Origin: Salinigranum marinum
GTDB taxonomy: Archaea > Halobacteriota > Halobacteria > Halobacteriales > Haloferacaceae
Reading direction: 5' to 3'
NCBI RefSeq assembly: GCF_024228675.1
Contig: NZ_CP100461.1
Location: 3,469,398-3,533,397 of the forward strand
Length of the DNA stretch: 64,000 nt
Shown one piece after another: positions 1 through 7,255 of this stretch; the stretch's first letter is position 1; each line of letters opens with the position of its first letter. The notes under the pieces are model-generated. The model searched no databases and was not told where the DNA came from. It saw only the letters and a program-made list of their open reading frames with translations. The position numbers and the translations under genes were made by a program.

Positions 1-456
1 CGCCCACGACTCGGTGTTCTCGACGGCGTACGACTTGGGCGCGCTCTCACCGAACAGCAGGACGAGTGCGGTGATCCCGAACGTCGAGGCGATGACGGCC
101 AGCCCCTGGTTGTCGAGGAGGACCGCCAACAGCCCCGTGGCGATCGAGGTCATCGCGATGTTGACGAGGTTGTTGCCGACGAGGATCGTCACCAGGAGGC
201 GGTGTGGGTCCTCCTTCAGCTGTTTGACTGCCGCGGCACCCGGAACCCCCTCTTCGACCATGTTGTCGACGCGGTGTTTGGCGAGCGAGAACATGGCGAT
301 CTCCGAGGAGGAGAAGAACGCGGAGAGACCGATCAGGACGACGATAGCCACTGCTCCGGCGACCGTGACGGTCGTGTCGGTGAGCGGCACCACGTCGGTC
401 AACTGTCCGAGAGCGGTCTGGACGACGGTGGGTGTTTGGAGCAGCGACAAACCCAT
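1..456 (-). CDS. CNNM/HlyC-CorC (DUF21) family membrane protein, N-terminal part
   Basis: Partial gene running off the left edge; about 152 N-terminal residues are visible on the minus strand. The ATG at 456 has a strong Shine-Dalgarno (GGAGGTG) about 6 nt upstream. A first hydrophobic segment (about residues 29-50) contains the family-typical run FFSSSEIAMFSL, followed by a soluble stretch (KHRVDNMVEEG) and further membrane segments around LVTILVGNNLVNIA, ending in FGESAPKSYA. This is the DUF21 transmembrane domain of CNNM/CorC-type proteins, normally followed by CBS and CorC_HlyC domains that lie outside the window. Family members are linked to Mg2+ or other divalent-cation efflux. Function is inferred from family; the C-terminal domains cannot be checked here. 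Confidence 0.85.
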   Translation of the reverse strand, partial: MGLSLLQTPTVVQTALGQLTDVVPLTDTTVTVAGAVAIVVLIGLSAFFSSSEIAMFSLAKHRVDNMVEEGVPGAAAVKQLKEDPHRLLVTILVGNNLVNIAMTSIATGLLAVLLDNQGLAVIASTFGITALVLLFGESAPKSYAVENTESWA

Positions 457-576
457 ACAACACCTCCCATTGTCTGGGCGCGAAATTAAGAGTTGTCCAT
501 CGACGGTCGTGTCGCGGCCGTCCCAACACCGTCCGGTGGCGACACGCTTAGGCCGGCGACGGTCCAACCGGAGGGC

Positions 577-834
577 ATGACCGACCCGGCACTCACCCTG
601 TACCGACTGCAGGCGTGTCCGTTCTGCGAGCGCGTCGTCCGCACGCTCGACGAACACGGCCTGGACTACCGCTCGCGGTTCGTCGAGCCGATGCACGCCG
701 ACCGGAACGTCGTCAAACGGATCTCGGGCAAGCGCACCGTTCCCGCCCTCGTCGACGAGAACACCGGCGTGACGATGTCCGAGTCCGCCAACATCGTCGA
801 CTACATCGAGAAGACGTACGGGGAGGGATCGTAG
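577..834 (+). CDS. Glutaredoxin family protein
   Basis: Small thioredoxin-fold oxidoreductase of 85 aa. The active site is C14-P-F-C17 directly after the first beta strand (LTLYRLQACPFC), and the cis-proline motif TVP lies at residues 54-56. It probably reduces protein disulfides or mixed disulfides in the cytosol. A longer in-frame start at 493 exists, but its extra 28 residues look non-native and the motif spacing from the ATG at 577 fits the usual glutaredoxin length. It lies one base before the redoxin gene at 836, so the two are likely co-transcribed as a small redox operon. Electron donors cannot be deduced; haloarchaea use gamma-glutamylcysteine rather than glutathione. Confidence 0.9.
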   Translation: MTDPALTLYRLQACPFCERVVRTLDEHGLDYRSRFVEPMHADRNVVKRISGKRTVPALVDENTGVTMSESANIVDYIEKTYGEGS

Positions 835-835
835 G

Positions 836-1345
836 ATGGTCGACTTCGAGGTCGTCTCACTCCCCGAGACGGACCACGTCGGCGTGGGCGAGGTCGCGCC
901 CGACTTCACCCGGCCGCTGGTGACCGACGAGTACTGGGAGGACGTCTCCCTCGCCGACCTCACCGAGGAGGGACCGGTCTGTCTCGTCTTCTACCCGATG
1001 GACGGCGCGTTCCCGGCGACGTACATCTGGAACGAGATCCGCGACCGCGCGTGGGGCGATTCGCTGACGGTCGTCGGCGTCTCCATCTCCACGCCGTACG
1101 AACACAAGACGTTCATCCACGAACGCGGGATGGACTACCGGCTCTTCTCCGACCCCGCCAACGGCGTGGGCGGGGAGTACGGCATCCCCAACCCGCTCGA
1201 CGGAATGACGGGCGTCGAAGAGCCACGCCCGGCGGTGTTCCTCCTCGACGGCGACCGCACCGTGACGTACGCCTGGGTCGCCAGCGAGTGGCCCGACTTC
1301 CCCGACTACGACGCGGTCGAGGACGCCATCGAGGCGCTCGTCTGA
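836..1345 (+). CDS. Redoxin (AhpC/TSA-like) protein without the peroxidatic cysteine
   Basis: A 169-aa thioredoxin-fold protein of the AhpC/TSA/redoxin type, with N-terminal motif APDFTRPLVTDEYW and strand LVFYPMDGAF. In active peroxiredoxins a Cys sits seven residues after the Pro of the YP motif (P54); here that position is Ala61 in the stretch FPATYIWNEI. The only Cys is C49, buried in the preceding strand. It therefore looks like a non-peroxidatic redoxin that keeps the fold. It starts 1 nt after the glutaredoxin stop, suggesting an operon and perhaps a partner role. Calling it a peroxidase would be unsafe. Confidence 0.85.
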   Translation: MVDFEVVSLPETDHVGVGEVAPDFTRPLVTDEYWEDVSLADLTEEGPVCLVFYPMDGAFPATYIWNEIRDRAWGDSLTVVGVSISTPYEHKTFIHERGMDYRLFSDPANGVGGEYGIPNPLDGMTGVEEPRPAVFLLDGDRTVTYAWVASEWPDFPDYDAVEDAIEALV

Positions 1346-1371
1346 GCCGGCCCGACGCCGAGGAGACACCC

Positions 1372-1995
1372 GTGACCGACACCCACGCCGACGACACCGA
1401 CCGACTCAACGCCGCGGCGAGCGCCATCGCCGCCGGCGACCTCGTCGTCTACCCCACCGAAACCGTCTACGGCCTCGGCGCGGATGCGTCGAGCGCCGAC
1501 GCGATCGAGCGCGTCTTCGACTGCAAGGGGCGCGACCGCGACAAGCCGCTCTCTCTCGGTGTCCCCGACATAGACACCGCTCGTCGGTACACGCGCTTGA
1601 CGCCGCGCGACGAGCGGTTCATGCGTGCCTTCCTCCCCGGGCCGGTGACGGTCGTCGTCGCCGCCGACCCGTCGCTTCCCGACGCCCTCACCGCGGGCCG
1701 CGACCGCGTCGGCGTCCGGATCCCCGATCACGACCTCGCGCTCGCCCTCCTGCGCCGGGTCGCACCGACGCCCGTGACGGCGACGAGCGCGAACGTCTCT
1801 GGGACCGGGAGCGTCCGCCGCGTCGCGGACCTCTCCGCACGCGTTCGCGACGCGTGTGCCGTCGTCGTCGACGGCGGCGAGACGCCCGGGGGCGGGAGCA
1901 CCGTCGTCGACCCCGAACGAGGGGTGATCCACCGCCGGGGCGCGCTGGGCGACGTGGTCGAGGCGTGGCTGGCCGAGGACGCCGCCGGCGAGTAG
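1372..1995 (+). CDS. Sua5/YciO/YrdC/YwlC family L-threonylcarbamoyladenylate synthase
   Basis: A 207-aa protein starting at a GTG (1372) preceded by a GGAG-type ribosome site. The YrdC fold is recognisable from VVYPTETVYGLGADA near residue 30, the KGRDRDKPLSL substrate-binding motif, FMRAFLPGPVTVVV, and the late TATSANVSG motif. The family makes threonylcarbamoyl-AMP from Thr, bicarbonate and ATP, the first step of t6A37 formation in ANN-decoding tRNAs. There is no separate C-terminal Sua5 domain, so it is the short YrdC-like form. It follows the redoxin gene by 26 nt on the same strand and may be read through with it. Confidence 0.9.
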   Translation: MTDTHADDTDRLNAAASAIAAGDLVVYPTETVYGLGADASSADAIERVFDCKGRDRDKPLSLGVPDIDTARRYTRLTPRDERFMRAFLPGPVTVVVAADPSLPDALTAGRDRVGVRIPDHDLALALLRRVAPTPVTATSANVSGTGSVRRVADLSARVRDACAVVVDGGETPGGGSTVVDPERGVIHRRGALGDVVEAWLAEDAAGE

Positions 1996-2000
1996 GACAG

Positions 2001-2660
2001 TCACAGCCCGAGCAGCGAGCGCATCGACCGCGTTCGGACGCCGCAGCGTTCCCGGTAGGCGCACTCGCGACACTTCGCCGTGTCGCGGAGCCGCGGCGGC
2101 GGCCCGTCGAGCGACCGGACGGCCCGGAGCGCGCGTCGGTACGCCGCCTTGGCACGCGTCGTCAACCGCACGGTTCGGACGACCCCGTGGGCCGGATACT
2201 CGACTCGCGCCGTCGGGATCGGCTCGCTCCGCTCCCACGACAGCGCTTTCGCGGCCGCGACCGCCTTGACCCGCTGGGGCTCCCACACCCCCCGTTCGGG
2301 CGGGCTCCCAGGCGAGACCAGGCTCGGCGTCGGCCCCTCGTCGGTCGCGAGGAGCTTGTGGACGCGCCCCCGGCAGTCCTTCCCGGTGAGCGGGACGTCC
2401 GTGGCGCGTGGGTCGGTGAGCGCGGCCCAGTCGTCCCGGTCGGCCAGTCGGTCGAGCGCGTCCCGGTACGCCGCGGGCGACGGCTCGATGGGTTCGGCAC
2501 GGAGCGCAGCATCGCTCGCGTCGCGCAGTTCGGCGTAGCGAAACGCGAGTCGCTGGCGAGCGCGCGCCGCCGCGGGCGGCCCGTCGTCGCCGTCCCGACG
2601 GGCGTAGTACAGTTGCCGCGGGCAGTACGCCGCCCGTCCGAGTTCGGTGAACGTCGGCAT
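2001..2660 (-). CDS. Orphan Cas4/Dna2-like (DUF83) protein
   Basis: A 219-aa protein with the Cas4-type iron-sulfur cysteine layout: one N-terminal Cys in AAYCPRQLYYAR (C13) and a C-terminal cluster CRECAYRERC (C197, C200, C206). Cas4 proteins are RecB-like PD-(D/E)XK exonucleases with a 4Fe-4S cluster. The nuclease core, however, is not clearly intact: where GxxD and ExK are expected the sequence reads GRVHKLL and a divergent segment around VWEPQRVKAVAAAKAL. No cas genes or repeats lie nearby. It is best read as a stand-alone haloarchaeal Cas4-like protein, possibly in DNA repair or replication, with uncertain nuclease activity. It converges on the YrdC gene, with 5 nt between stops. Confidence 0.75.
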   Translation of the reverse strand: MPTFTELGRAAYCPRQLYYARRDGDDGPPAAARARQRLAFRYAELRDASDAALRAEPIEPSPAAYRDALDRLADRDDWAALTDPRATDVPLTGKDCRGRVHKLLATDEGPTPSLVSPGSPPERGVWEPQRVKAVAAAKALSWERSEPIPTARVEYPAHGVVRTVRLTTRAKAAYRRALRAVRSLDGPPPRLRDTAKCRECAYRERCGVRTRSMRSLLGL

Positions 2661-2963
2661 CCACGAGACGGTGGCCGCCCGATCTGATTTGAACCCTCGG
2701 CCCGCCGTCGGCCTCTCGCACCGGAAACCTTGGTTGATTGATTACTATTCGGGTCCAGCGCGGCCGACGTCACTCGATCGTGGCGTGTCGGAGCCCCCGT
2801 CACCGTCGACGCGGAGACCCCTCCGCTTCCACTGGACGCCGCGTTTCGCTCCCCTCGGCCCGGTTCGCGGCTCACACGGCGGACGGACCCTCACCCGACA
2901 GTGACGCTCACGGGAACATATATCTCCTCAACTGACCAACTGTACGTCGTCACTGATCACCGC
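2661..2963. other. Intergenic region with a promoter for the glycosyltransferase gene
   Basis: About 300 bases between divergent genes. No credible ORF is seen on either strand. A TATA-like element (ACATATATCT, about 2916-2925) lies about 40 nt before the ATG at 2964. A stretch near 2690 resembles the T-loop of a tRNA in antisense (GGTTCAAATC), but it has no matching stems. Confidence 0.5.
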
Positions 2964-3785
2964 ATGGTCGAACTCAGCATCATCATCCCGACGATCAAGC
3001 CCGAGTCGGAGATCGTCTGTCTCCGGTACCTCGAGCGCCAGGACTTCGACGACTACGAGGTGATCATCAGGTCCGACCCTGGTGCGTCGAAAGCGCGCAA
3101 CGCGGGGATCGAGCGGGCGAACGCGGAGAAGCTCGTCTTCCTCGACGACGACTCGATGCCGCGGCCGGGCTACCTGCGGGCGGCGAGTGCGGCGCTCGAC
3201 GACCACGACGTCGTCGCCGGGCGGGTGTTCCAGCCCGCGGACGCACCGATCACGTACAAACAGCTCCCCTGGTACGACCAGGGCGACGAGGGGCGGCACA
3301 CGGAGCTCATCGTCGGCTGCAACATGGCCATGCGAACGCGCGTCCTCGACGCCGTCGGTGGGTTCAACGAGGCGTTCTTCCACGGCCACGAGGAGACGGA
3401 ACTGGGCCGCCGCATCAGCCGACACTTCGACATCTACTACGAGCCCAGCATGGTCGTCGAGCACTACTACGCCTTCTCGATCCGCCAGTACTGGGCGAAA
3501 GCGTACCGCCACGGTAGGGCCGACGCCGACTGGTGGGCGGTCGACGCCGTCCCGCTTCGCACGCGGCTGTGGCGGTGCGCGCCGACGAACGTCCTCCGCC
3601 GGCAGCCGGTCGAGACTGTCGCGGAACTCGTCGTCAGGTTCGGACGGGCGCGTCGCCTCGCCGCGCAACTCCTCGGACGGGTCGATGTGCCGGTGCCTCG
3701 AACACCGCCGTCGACCGAGACGGACGCCGACACGGCGTCACCGTCGCCCCCGCGTCGGGAGTCCGACGGCATCTCGCCCGAGTGA
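2964..3785 (+). CDS. Family 2 glycosyltransferase
   Basis: A 273-aa GT-A type glycosyltransferase. The N-terminus reads VELSIIIPTIK, followed by a nucleotide-binding region (KARNAGIERANAEKLVFLDDDSMPRPGYL) whose DDD is the DxD-type metal/sugar-nucleotide motif at about residues 74-76. The later segments NMAMRTRVLDAVGGFNEAFF and HGHEETELGRR (the ED-like catalytic-base region) complete the GT2 pattern. No membrane helices are seen, so it is probably cytosolic or peripheral. The ATG at 2964 gives a normal GT2 start; an upstream ATG at 2901 would overlap the promoter. The next gene is a Gfo/Idh/MocA oxidoreductase, so the two may handle a surface or exopolysaccharide sugar. Substrate unknown. Confidence 0.88.
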   Translation: MVELSIIIPTIKPESEIVCLRYLERQDFDDYEVIIRSDPGASKARNAGIERANAEKLVFLDDDSMPRPGYLRAASAALDDHDVVAGRVFQPADAPITYKQLPWYDQGDEGRHTELIVGCNMAMRTRVLDAVGGFNEAFFHGHEETELGRRISRHFDIYYEPSMVVEHYYAFSIRQYWAKAYRHGRADADWWAVDAVPLRTRLWRCAPTNVLRRQPVETVAELVVRFGRARRLAAQLLGRVDVPVPRTPPSTETDADTASPSPPRRESDGISPE

Positions 3786-3875
3786 CCCACCTCCCTCCGC
3801 GGTGTCGATCCTGGGCCCCACAGACGGTTAGTGAGTGCTTGTTTAATGCCTCTTCGGCTGTACTCTTCGTCTGAT

Positions 3876-5039
3876 ATGACCTTCAGCGTCGCGTTCATCG
3901 GTACGGGTCCGGATCCGAACAACCCCAGCACCGACGGCTTCGCGATGGCGTACCGCCACGCTCCGGGGTATCAGCGGCTCAACGATTGCGAACTGATCGC
4001 CTGTGCCGACATCGTCCGCGAGAACGCCGCGGCGTTCGCCGACGCACACGGGATCCCCGCCGACCGCGTCTACACTGACTACCGGGAGATGCTCTCGGCG
4101 GTGGAACCCGACATCGTGAGCGTCTGCACGCCGCCGGCCGTCCACGCGGAACTCGTCATCGGCACCGCCCGCAGCGGCGTCGTGAAGGCGATCCACTGCG
4201 AGAAGCCTATCGCGCTGACGTGGGGTGACGCCCGGGAGATGGCCCGCGTCTGTGCGGCGGCGGGCGTCCAGCTCACGATCAACCACCAGAAGCGCTTCGG
4301 GACCCCGGTCCGCCGGATGAAGGCGCTCGTCGATCGGGGGACGATCGGGACGGTCCAGCGCGTCGAGTTCGGTGCCGAGACGCTGTCCGACATGGGGACG
4401 CACTTCTTCGACATCTGCAGCTATCTCACCGACGGCTCGCCCGCCGAGTGGGTGCTGGCGAACGTCGACTACACGGAGGAGAACGTCCTCTTCGGCACCC
4501 ACAACGAGAACCAGGCCGTCTCGCAGTGGCGGTACGAAAACGGCGTCTACGGGCTCGCCTCGACCGGCCGTGCCGCCGACTTCGTCGGCTGCCAGCTCCG
4601 AGTGGTCGGTTCTGGGGGCGAGATCGAACTCGGTGGCGACGACGCCGTATTGCGGTTCCGCGCCGACAGCGGGGACTGGACGACCGTCGACACCGGACTC
4701 GACGGCGTCCACAACCCCTCCCCTGGGCGCGTTCGCTCGTTCGTCACTTCGATCGCGAGCAGGCTCTCGACCGGACTCGCCGACCGGCTGACCACGACCA
4801 CGTACGAGGAACGGGCCATCGAGGAGGTCGTCACTGCCCTCCGGGAGGACCGGGCGTCGGAACTCTCCGTCGACGCGGCGCTCGTGGCCGAGGAACTCAT
4901 CTTCGCCAGCTGGGAGTCCGCCCGTCGGCGGGGCCGTGTCGACCTCCCCCTGGAGATCGACGACAACCCGCTCGAATCGATGGTCGCCGACGGGAGCCTC
5001 ACCGTCGCGCCCGCTTCCCCCGCGCCGCCCAGCGTCTAA
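3876..5039 (+). CDS. Gfo/Idh/MocA family NAD(P)-dependent oxidoreductase
   Basis: A 387-aa protein with an N-terminal Rossmann domain (FSVAFIGTGPDPN at residues 3-15), a sequential acidic strand (CELIACADI), the CTPPAVHAEL motif and the family hallmark HCEKPIALTWGDA that contains the catalytic Lys. The C-terminal half is the mixed alpha/beta substrate domain. These enzymes oxidise or epimerise sugars and sugar acids with NAD(P). The start is the ATG at 3876, because the upstream ATG at 3831 adds a non-conserved tail. It lies 90 nt after the glycosyltransferase on the same strand, and a carbohydrate-modification role is inferred. Confidence 0.9.
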   Translation: MTFSVAFIGTGPDPNNPSTDGFAMAYRHAPGYQRLNDCELIACADIVRENAAAFADAHGIPADRVYTDYREMLSAVEPDIVSVCTPPAVHAELVIGTARSGVVKAIHCEKPIALTWGDAREMARVCAAAGVQLTINHQKRFGTPVRRMKALVDRGTIGTVQRVEFGAETLSDMGTHFFDICSYLTDGSPAEWVLANVDYTEENVLFGTHNENQAVSQWRYENGVYGLASTGRAADFVGCQLRVVGSGGEIELGGDDAVLRFRADSGDWTTVDTGLDGVHNPSPGRVRSFVTSIASRLSTGLADRLTTTTYEERAIEEVVTALREDRASELSVDAALVAEELIFASWESARRRGRVDLPLEIDDNPLESMVADGSLTVAPASPAPPSV

Positions 5040-5127
5040 TCGCAGCCCGGCCGATCGCCGGTCGACTGTCGCCGGGCGAGACCGACGGTGCCGGCGTCGC
5101 GTCGGTAGGACCGTCCTAACCGGCGTT

Positions 5128-6150
5128 TCAGCCCCGTGTTCGGCTCTCCGCCGTCCCGGTCGTCTCGTCCTCCTCGGACAGCTCGAACCGGTCACGGGCC
5201 CCCGACGCCTTCGCGGCCGCGAGATCGCTCAGCGCCCGGCTCGGTTCGACCAGCGAGTCGGCCGGCGTGTCGAGGCCGTCGGCGAACGCCGCGAGCGACG
5301 CCGACGCGCTGTCGAGGCGTCGAGCAGCCGCTCGGGCCGTCCGTTCGGCCTGTTCGGCCGAGCCGTTCCGCCGGAGGGCGAGCGCCGATTCGAGCTTCCC
5401 GACCCCGTTCGTGAACTCCCCGAGCGGGCCGCGTAGCGCGCCGAACGCGCGCATCTCGGCGTCGAACTGCTCGCGCTTCCCGCGGTAGGTCGACGCGTCG
5501 AGCGCCGGGAGCGCGGCCGTGGCCTCGGCGGTCGTCTCCTCGACGATCGTCCTGTACGGTCCGCGGGCGATCCGCCGGTCGGTGTCCATCTCGTCGATCG
5601 CGGCCCCGGCGGCCCCGGCGTCCGTGTCGGCGAACGCGTCGCGGGCGACCTGCAGGTGACGGTACGCGCCGAGGAGCGCGACCTGCACCTCCGCGGCCGC
5701 CGCGAGGAACCGCCTCGTCGTGGCGAGGCGCTCGACGGTCGCCGCTTGGCGCTCCGTCACTGCCGCCTCTCTGGCCCGTTCGATCTCCCTCGTCGCCTCC
5801 GAGACGCCCGCCTGGACGCTCCGATCGCCGAACCCCGTGTACGAGGCGTCGGTCGCGAGGATCGTCTCTCCGGCGTCCCCTCGGTACTGTTCGACCACCG
5901 CACCGAGGGTCGATTCGACCGCTGCGATCGCCTCCCGTGCCCGCCGTTCCTCCGACGTCGGCGTCTCCGTGGGAGCGTCCGTCGCCGTCGACGTGGCGGT
6001 GTCGGTCGGCGTCGTGGTCGCCGTGTCGCTCGGTGCCGTCGTCGCTGTTGGTGCCTCCGTCGGCCGCGATGTCTGCGTCCCCGGGTCGCTGGTCGCGTTA
6101 CAGCCGGCGACCGCGGTCGCGAGGAGAGCGAGGAACGGTCGACGTTCCAT
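5128..6150 (-). CDS. Predicted secreted lipoprotein, coiled-coil rich, unknown function
   Basis: A 340-aa protein with an N-terminal signal (MERRPFLALLATAVAGC) ending in a lipobox with Cys at about residue 17, followed by a Thr/Ser/Pro-rich linker (PTETPTSEERR region) typical of haloarchaeal surface lipoproteins. The rest is Ala/Arg/Glu-rich and almost certainly helical (repeated EREIERAREAAVTERQAATVERLATTRR type heptads). Anchoring to the outer face of the membrane is inferred. The ATG at 6150 is chosen because it creates the signal peptide; the open frame runs further upstream across the tRNA region only by chance. No enzymatic motif is recognised. Confidence 0.75.
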   Translation of the reverse strand: MERRPFLALLATAVAGCNATSDPGTQTSRPTEAPTATTAPSDTATTTPTDTATSTATDAPTETPTSEERRAREAIAAVESTLGAVVEQYRGDAGETILATDASYTGFGDRSVQAGVSEATREIERAREAAVTERQAATVERLATTRRFLAAAAEVQVALLGAYRHLQVARDAFADTDAGAAGAAIDEMDTDRRIARGPYRTIVEETTAEATAALPALDASTYRGKREQFDAEMRAFGALRGPLGEFTNGVGKLESALALRRNGSAEQAERTARAAARRLDSASASLAAFADGLDTPADSLVEPSRALSDLAAAKASGARDRFELSEEDETTGTAESRTRG

Positions 6151-6293
6151 GAGCGACAGCCGTGTAGTTGGATATACATATTTTGTGTTACATTCCTGTG
6201 TCGGAGACGTTCTGTGGTGGCCGAGCAGCTTGGTGTGTCCCCCCGTCCGCGCAACGAAACGCTTTACACCCACGCTGGCCCAGGTTCGAGTGC

Positions 6294-6366
6294 GGGACCG
6301 TGGGTTAGCCTGGTATACTTCGGGCCTTGGGTGCCCGTGACCCCGGTTCGAATCCGGGCGGTCCCA
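6294..6366 (+). tRNA. tRNA-Pro(TGG)
   Basis: 73 nt. The acceptor arms GGGACCG and CGGTCCC pair perfectly, followed by discriminator A (CCA not encoded). The anticodon stem CGGGC/GCCCG encloses the loop CTTGGGT, giving anticodon TGG (proline). The T-arm has GGTTCGAATCC. It sits between a divergent lipoprotein gene and a zinc-protein gene, and two extra copies of its 3' end follow. Confidence 0.95.
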
Positions 6367-6964
6367 TTCCACTTTTTGCTCGGTCGCTTCGCTTCCTCGC
6401 AAAAAGGTGGGGAAAAACAGTAGTTGCGGATTCGCACTCGACGAGGCCGAACGTAGTGAGGTCTCGGCCCAGTTCGAATCCGGGCGGTCCCATTCCACTT
6501 TTCGCTCGGTCGCTCCGCTTCCTCGCAAAAACGTGGGGAAAAACAGCAGCAGAGGAGTCGAACCAGTCCAGTCAAGCACAGCGAACGCAGCGAGCGAGCA
6601 CGTCTGGGCGAGGTTCGAATCCGGGCGGTCTCATTCCACCAGCTTTTACACTGCGGGCTGACTCCGCCACCCCTCGGTAAAACCTGGATCAAAAGCACTC
6701 CTCCCTCACTCCGCTTCGCTCCGTTCGGTCGTCGGCCCGCGACTCGCTTCGATCGTCGCGGTCAGTACGGTCTCTCAGAAGAGGAACGTGAGACGGTCAA
6801 GGCACCAGTCGTCCGGTCGTCGCTCGCGGTCGGTCGACGCCCGTGCCGGCATCGGCAACTCGGACGGGTTCGATACACGAACGTGTCTATAATTCGGGCA
6901 GAAACGCAATATTTGGTCCGTTTCGTTCCACATTTATGCGTACCCCCCGAACGAGCGAGCCGAG
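6367..6964. repeat. Intergenic region carrying two partial duplications of the tRNA-Pro(TGG) 3' end
   Basis: The tRNA T-loop and 3' acceptor (GTTCGAATCCGGGCGGTCCC, first at 6346) recurs at 6472 and, with one change (GGTCTC), at 6613. Copies one and two also share about 60 nt of following sequence (ATTCCACTTTTxGCTCGGTCGCT... to GGGGAAAAACAG), at 6366-6422 and 6492-6547. Spacings are 126 and 141 nt. This is the trace left by repeated integration or recombination at a tRNA 3' end. The remainder (6640-6960) has no convincing gene; a TATA-like CATTTATG lies at about 6932-6939, upstream of the gene at 6965. Confidence 0.85.
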
Positions 6965-7207
6965 ATGATCCCCGAAGCCGGCGACGTCCCGCCGGACCGT
7001 TCGGACCCGTGGCGCATCACCCACGTCGGCCGTCGCGTGCGCTGGTCGGACGCGACACACAGCTGCGCGGCGTGTGGGGACTGCGTCGAACTGGACAGCC
7101 GCCATTACTACGTCTCGATGAGCGACACCTCGGCGGGTCGGATCCGACGACGCTCCGACGACGAACTCGTCTTCTGCCGGACGCGCTGTCTCGAACGCTG
7201 GGCGTAA
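6965..7207 (+). CDS. Small zinc-binding protein, unknown function
   Basis: An 80-aa acidic protein with two cysteine pairs, CAACGDC in the middle (HSCAACGDCVELD) and CRTRC near the C-terminus (ELVFCRTRCLERW). The spacing suggests one zinc site similar to treble-clef or TRASH-like folds in small haloarchaeal proteins. A promoter-like CATTTATG element lies about 30 nt upstream, so transcripts may have a very short leader. Function is not recognised; nucleic-acid or protein binding is only a guess. Confidence 0.7.
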   Translation: MIPEAGDVPPDRSDPWRITHVGRRVRWSDATHSCAACGDCVELDSRHYYVSMSDTSAGRIRRRSDDELVFCRTRCLERWA

Positions 7208-7255
7208 CGGTCGCCTGCGCCGTGCGACCGGTACCGAGTCGGTCGACGGCGCTCG

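Noticed and set aside
836-1345. Annotation as an active peroxiredoxin
   Set aside because: The peroxidatic Cys position is Ala and no resolving Cys is present.
2001-2660. CRISPR-Cas locus inferred from the Cas4-like gene
   Set aside because: No repeats, cas1/cas2 or effector genes anywhere in the window.
2685-2745. Possible tRNA fragment with GGTTCAAATC in antisense
   Set aside because: The T-stem and acceptor arms do not pair, so no tRNA can be drawn.
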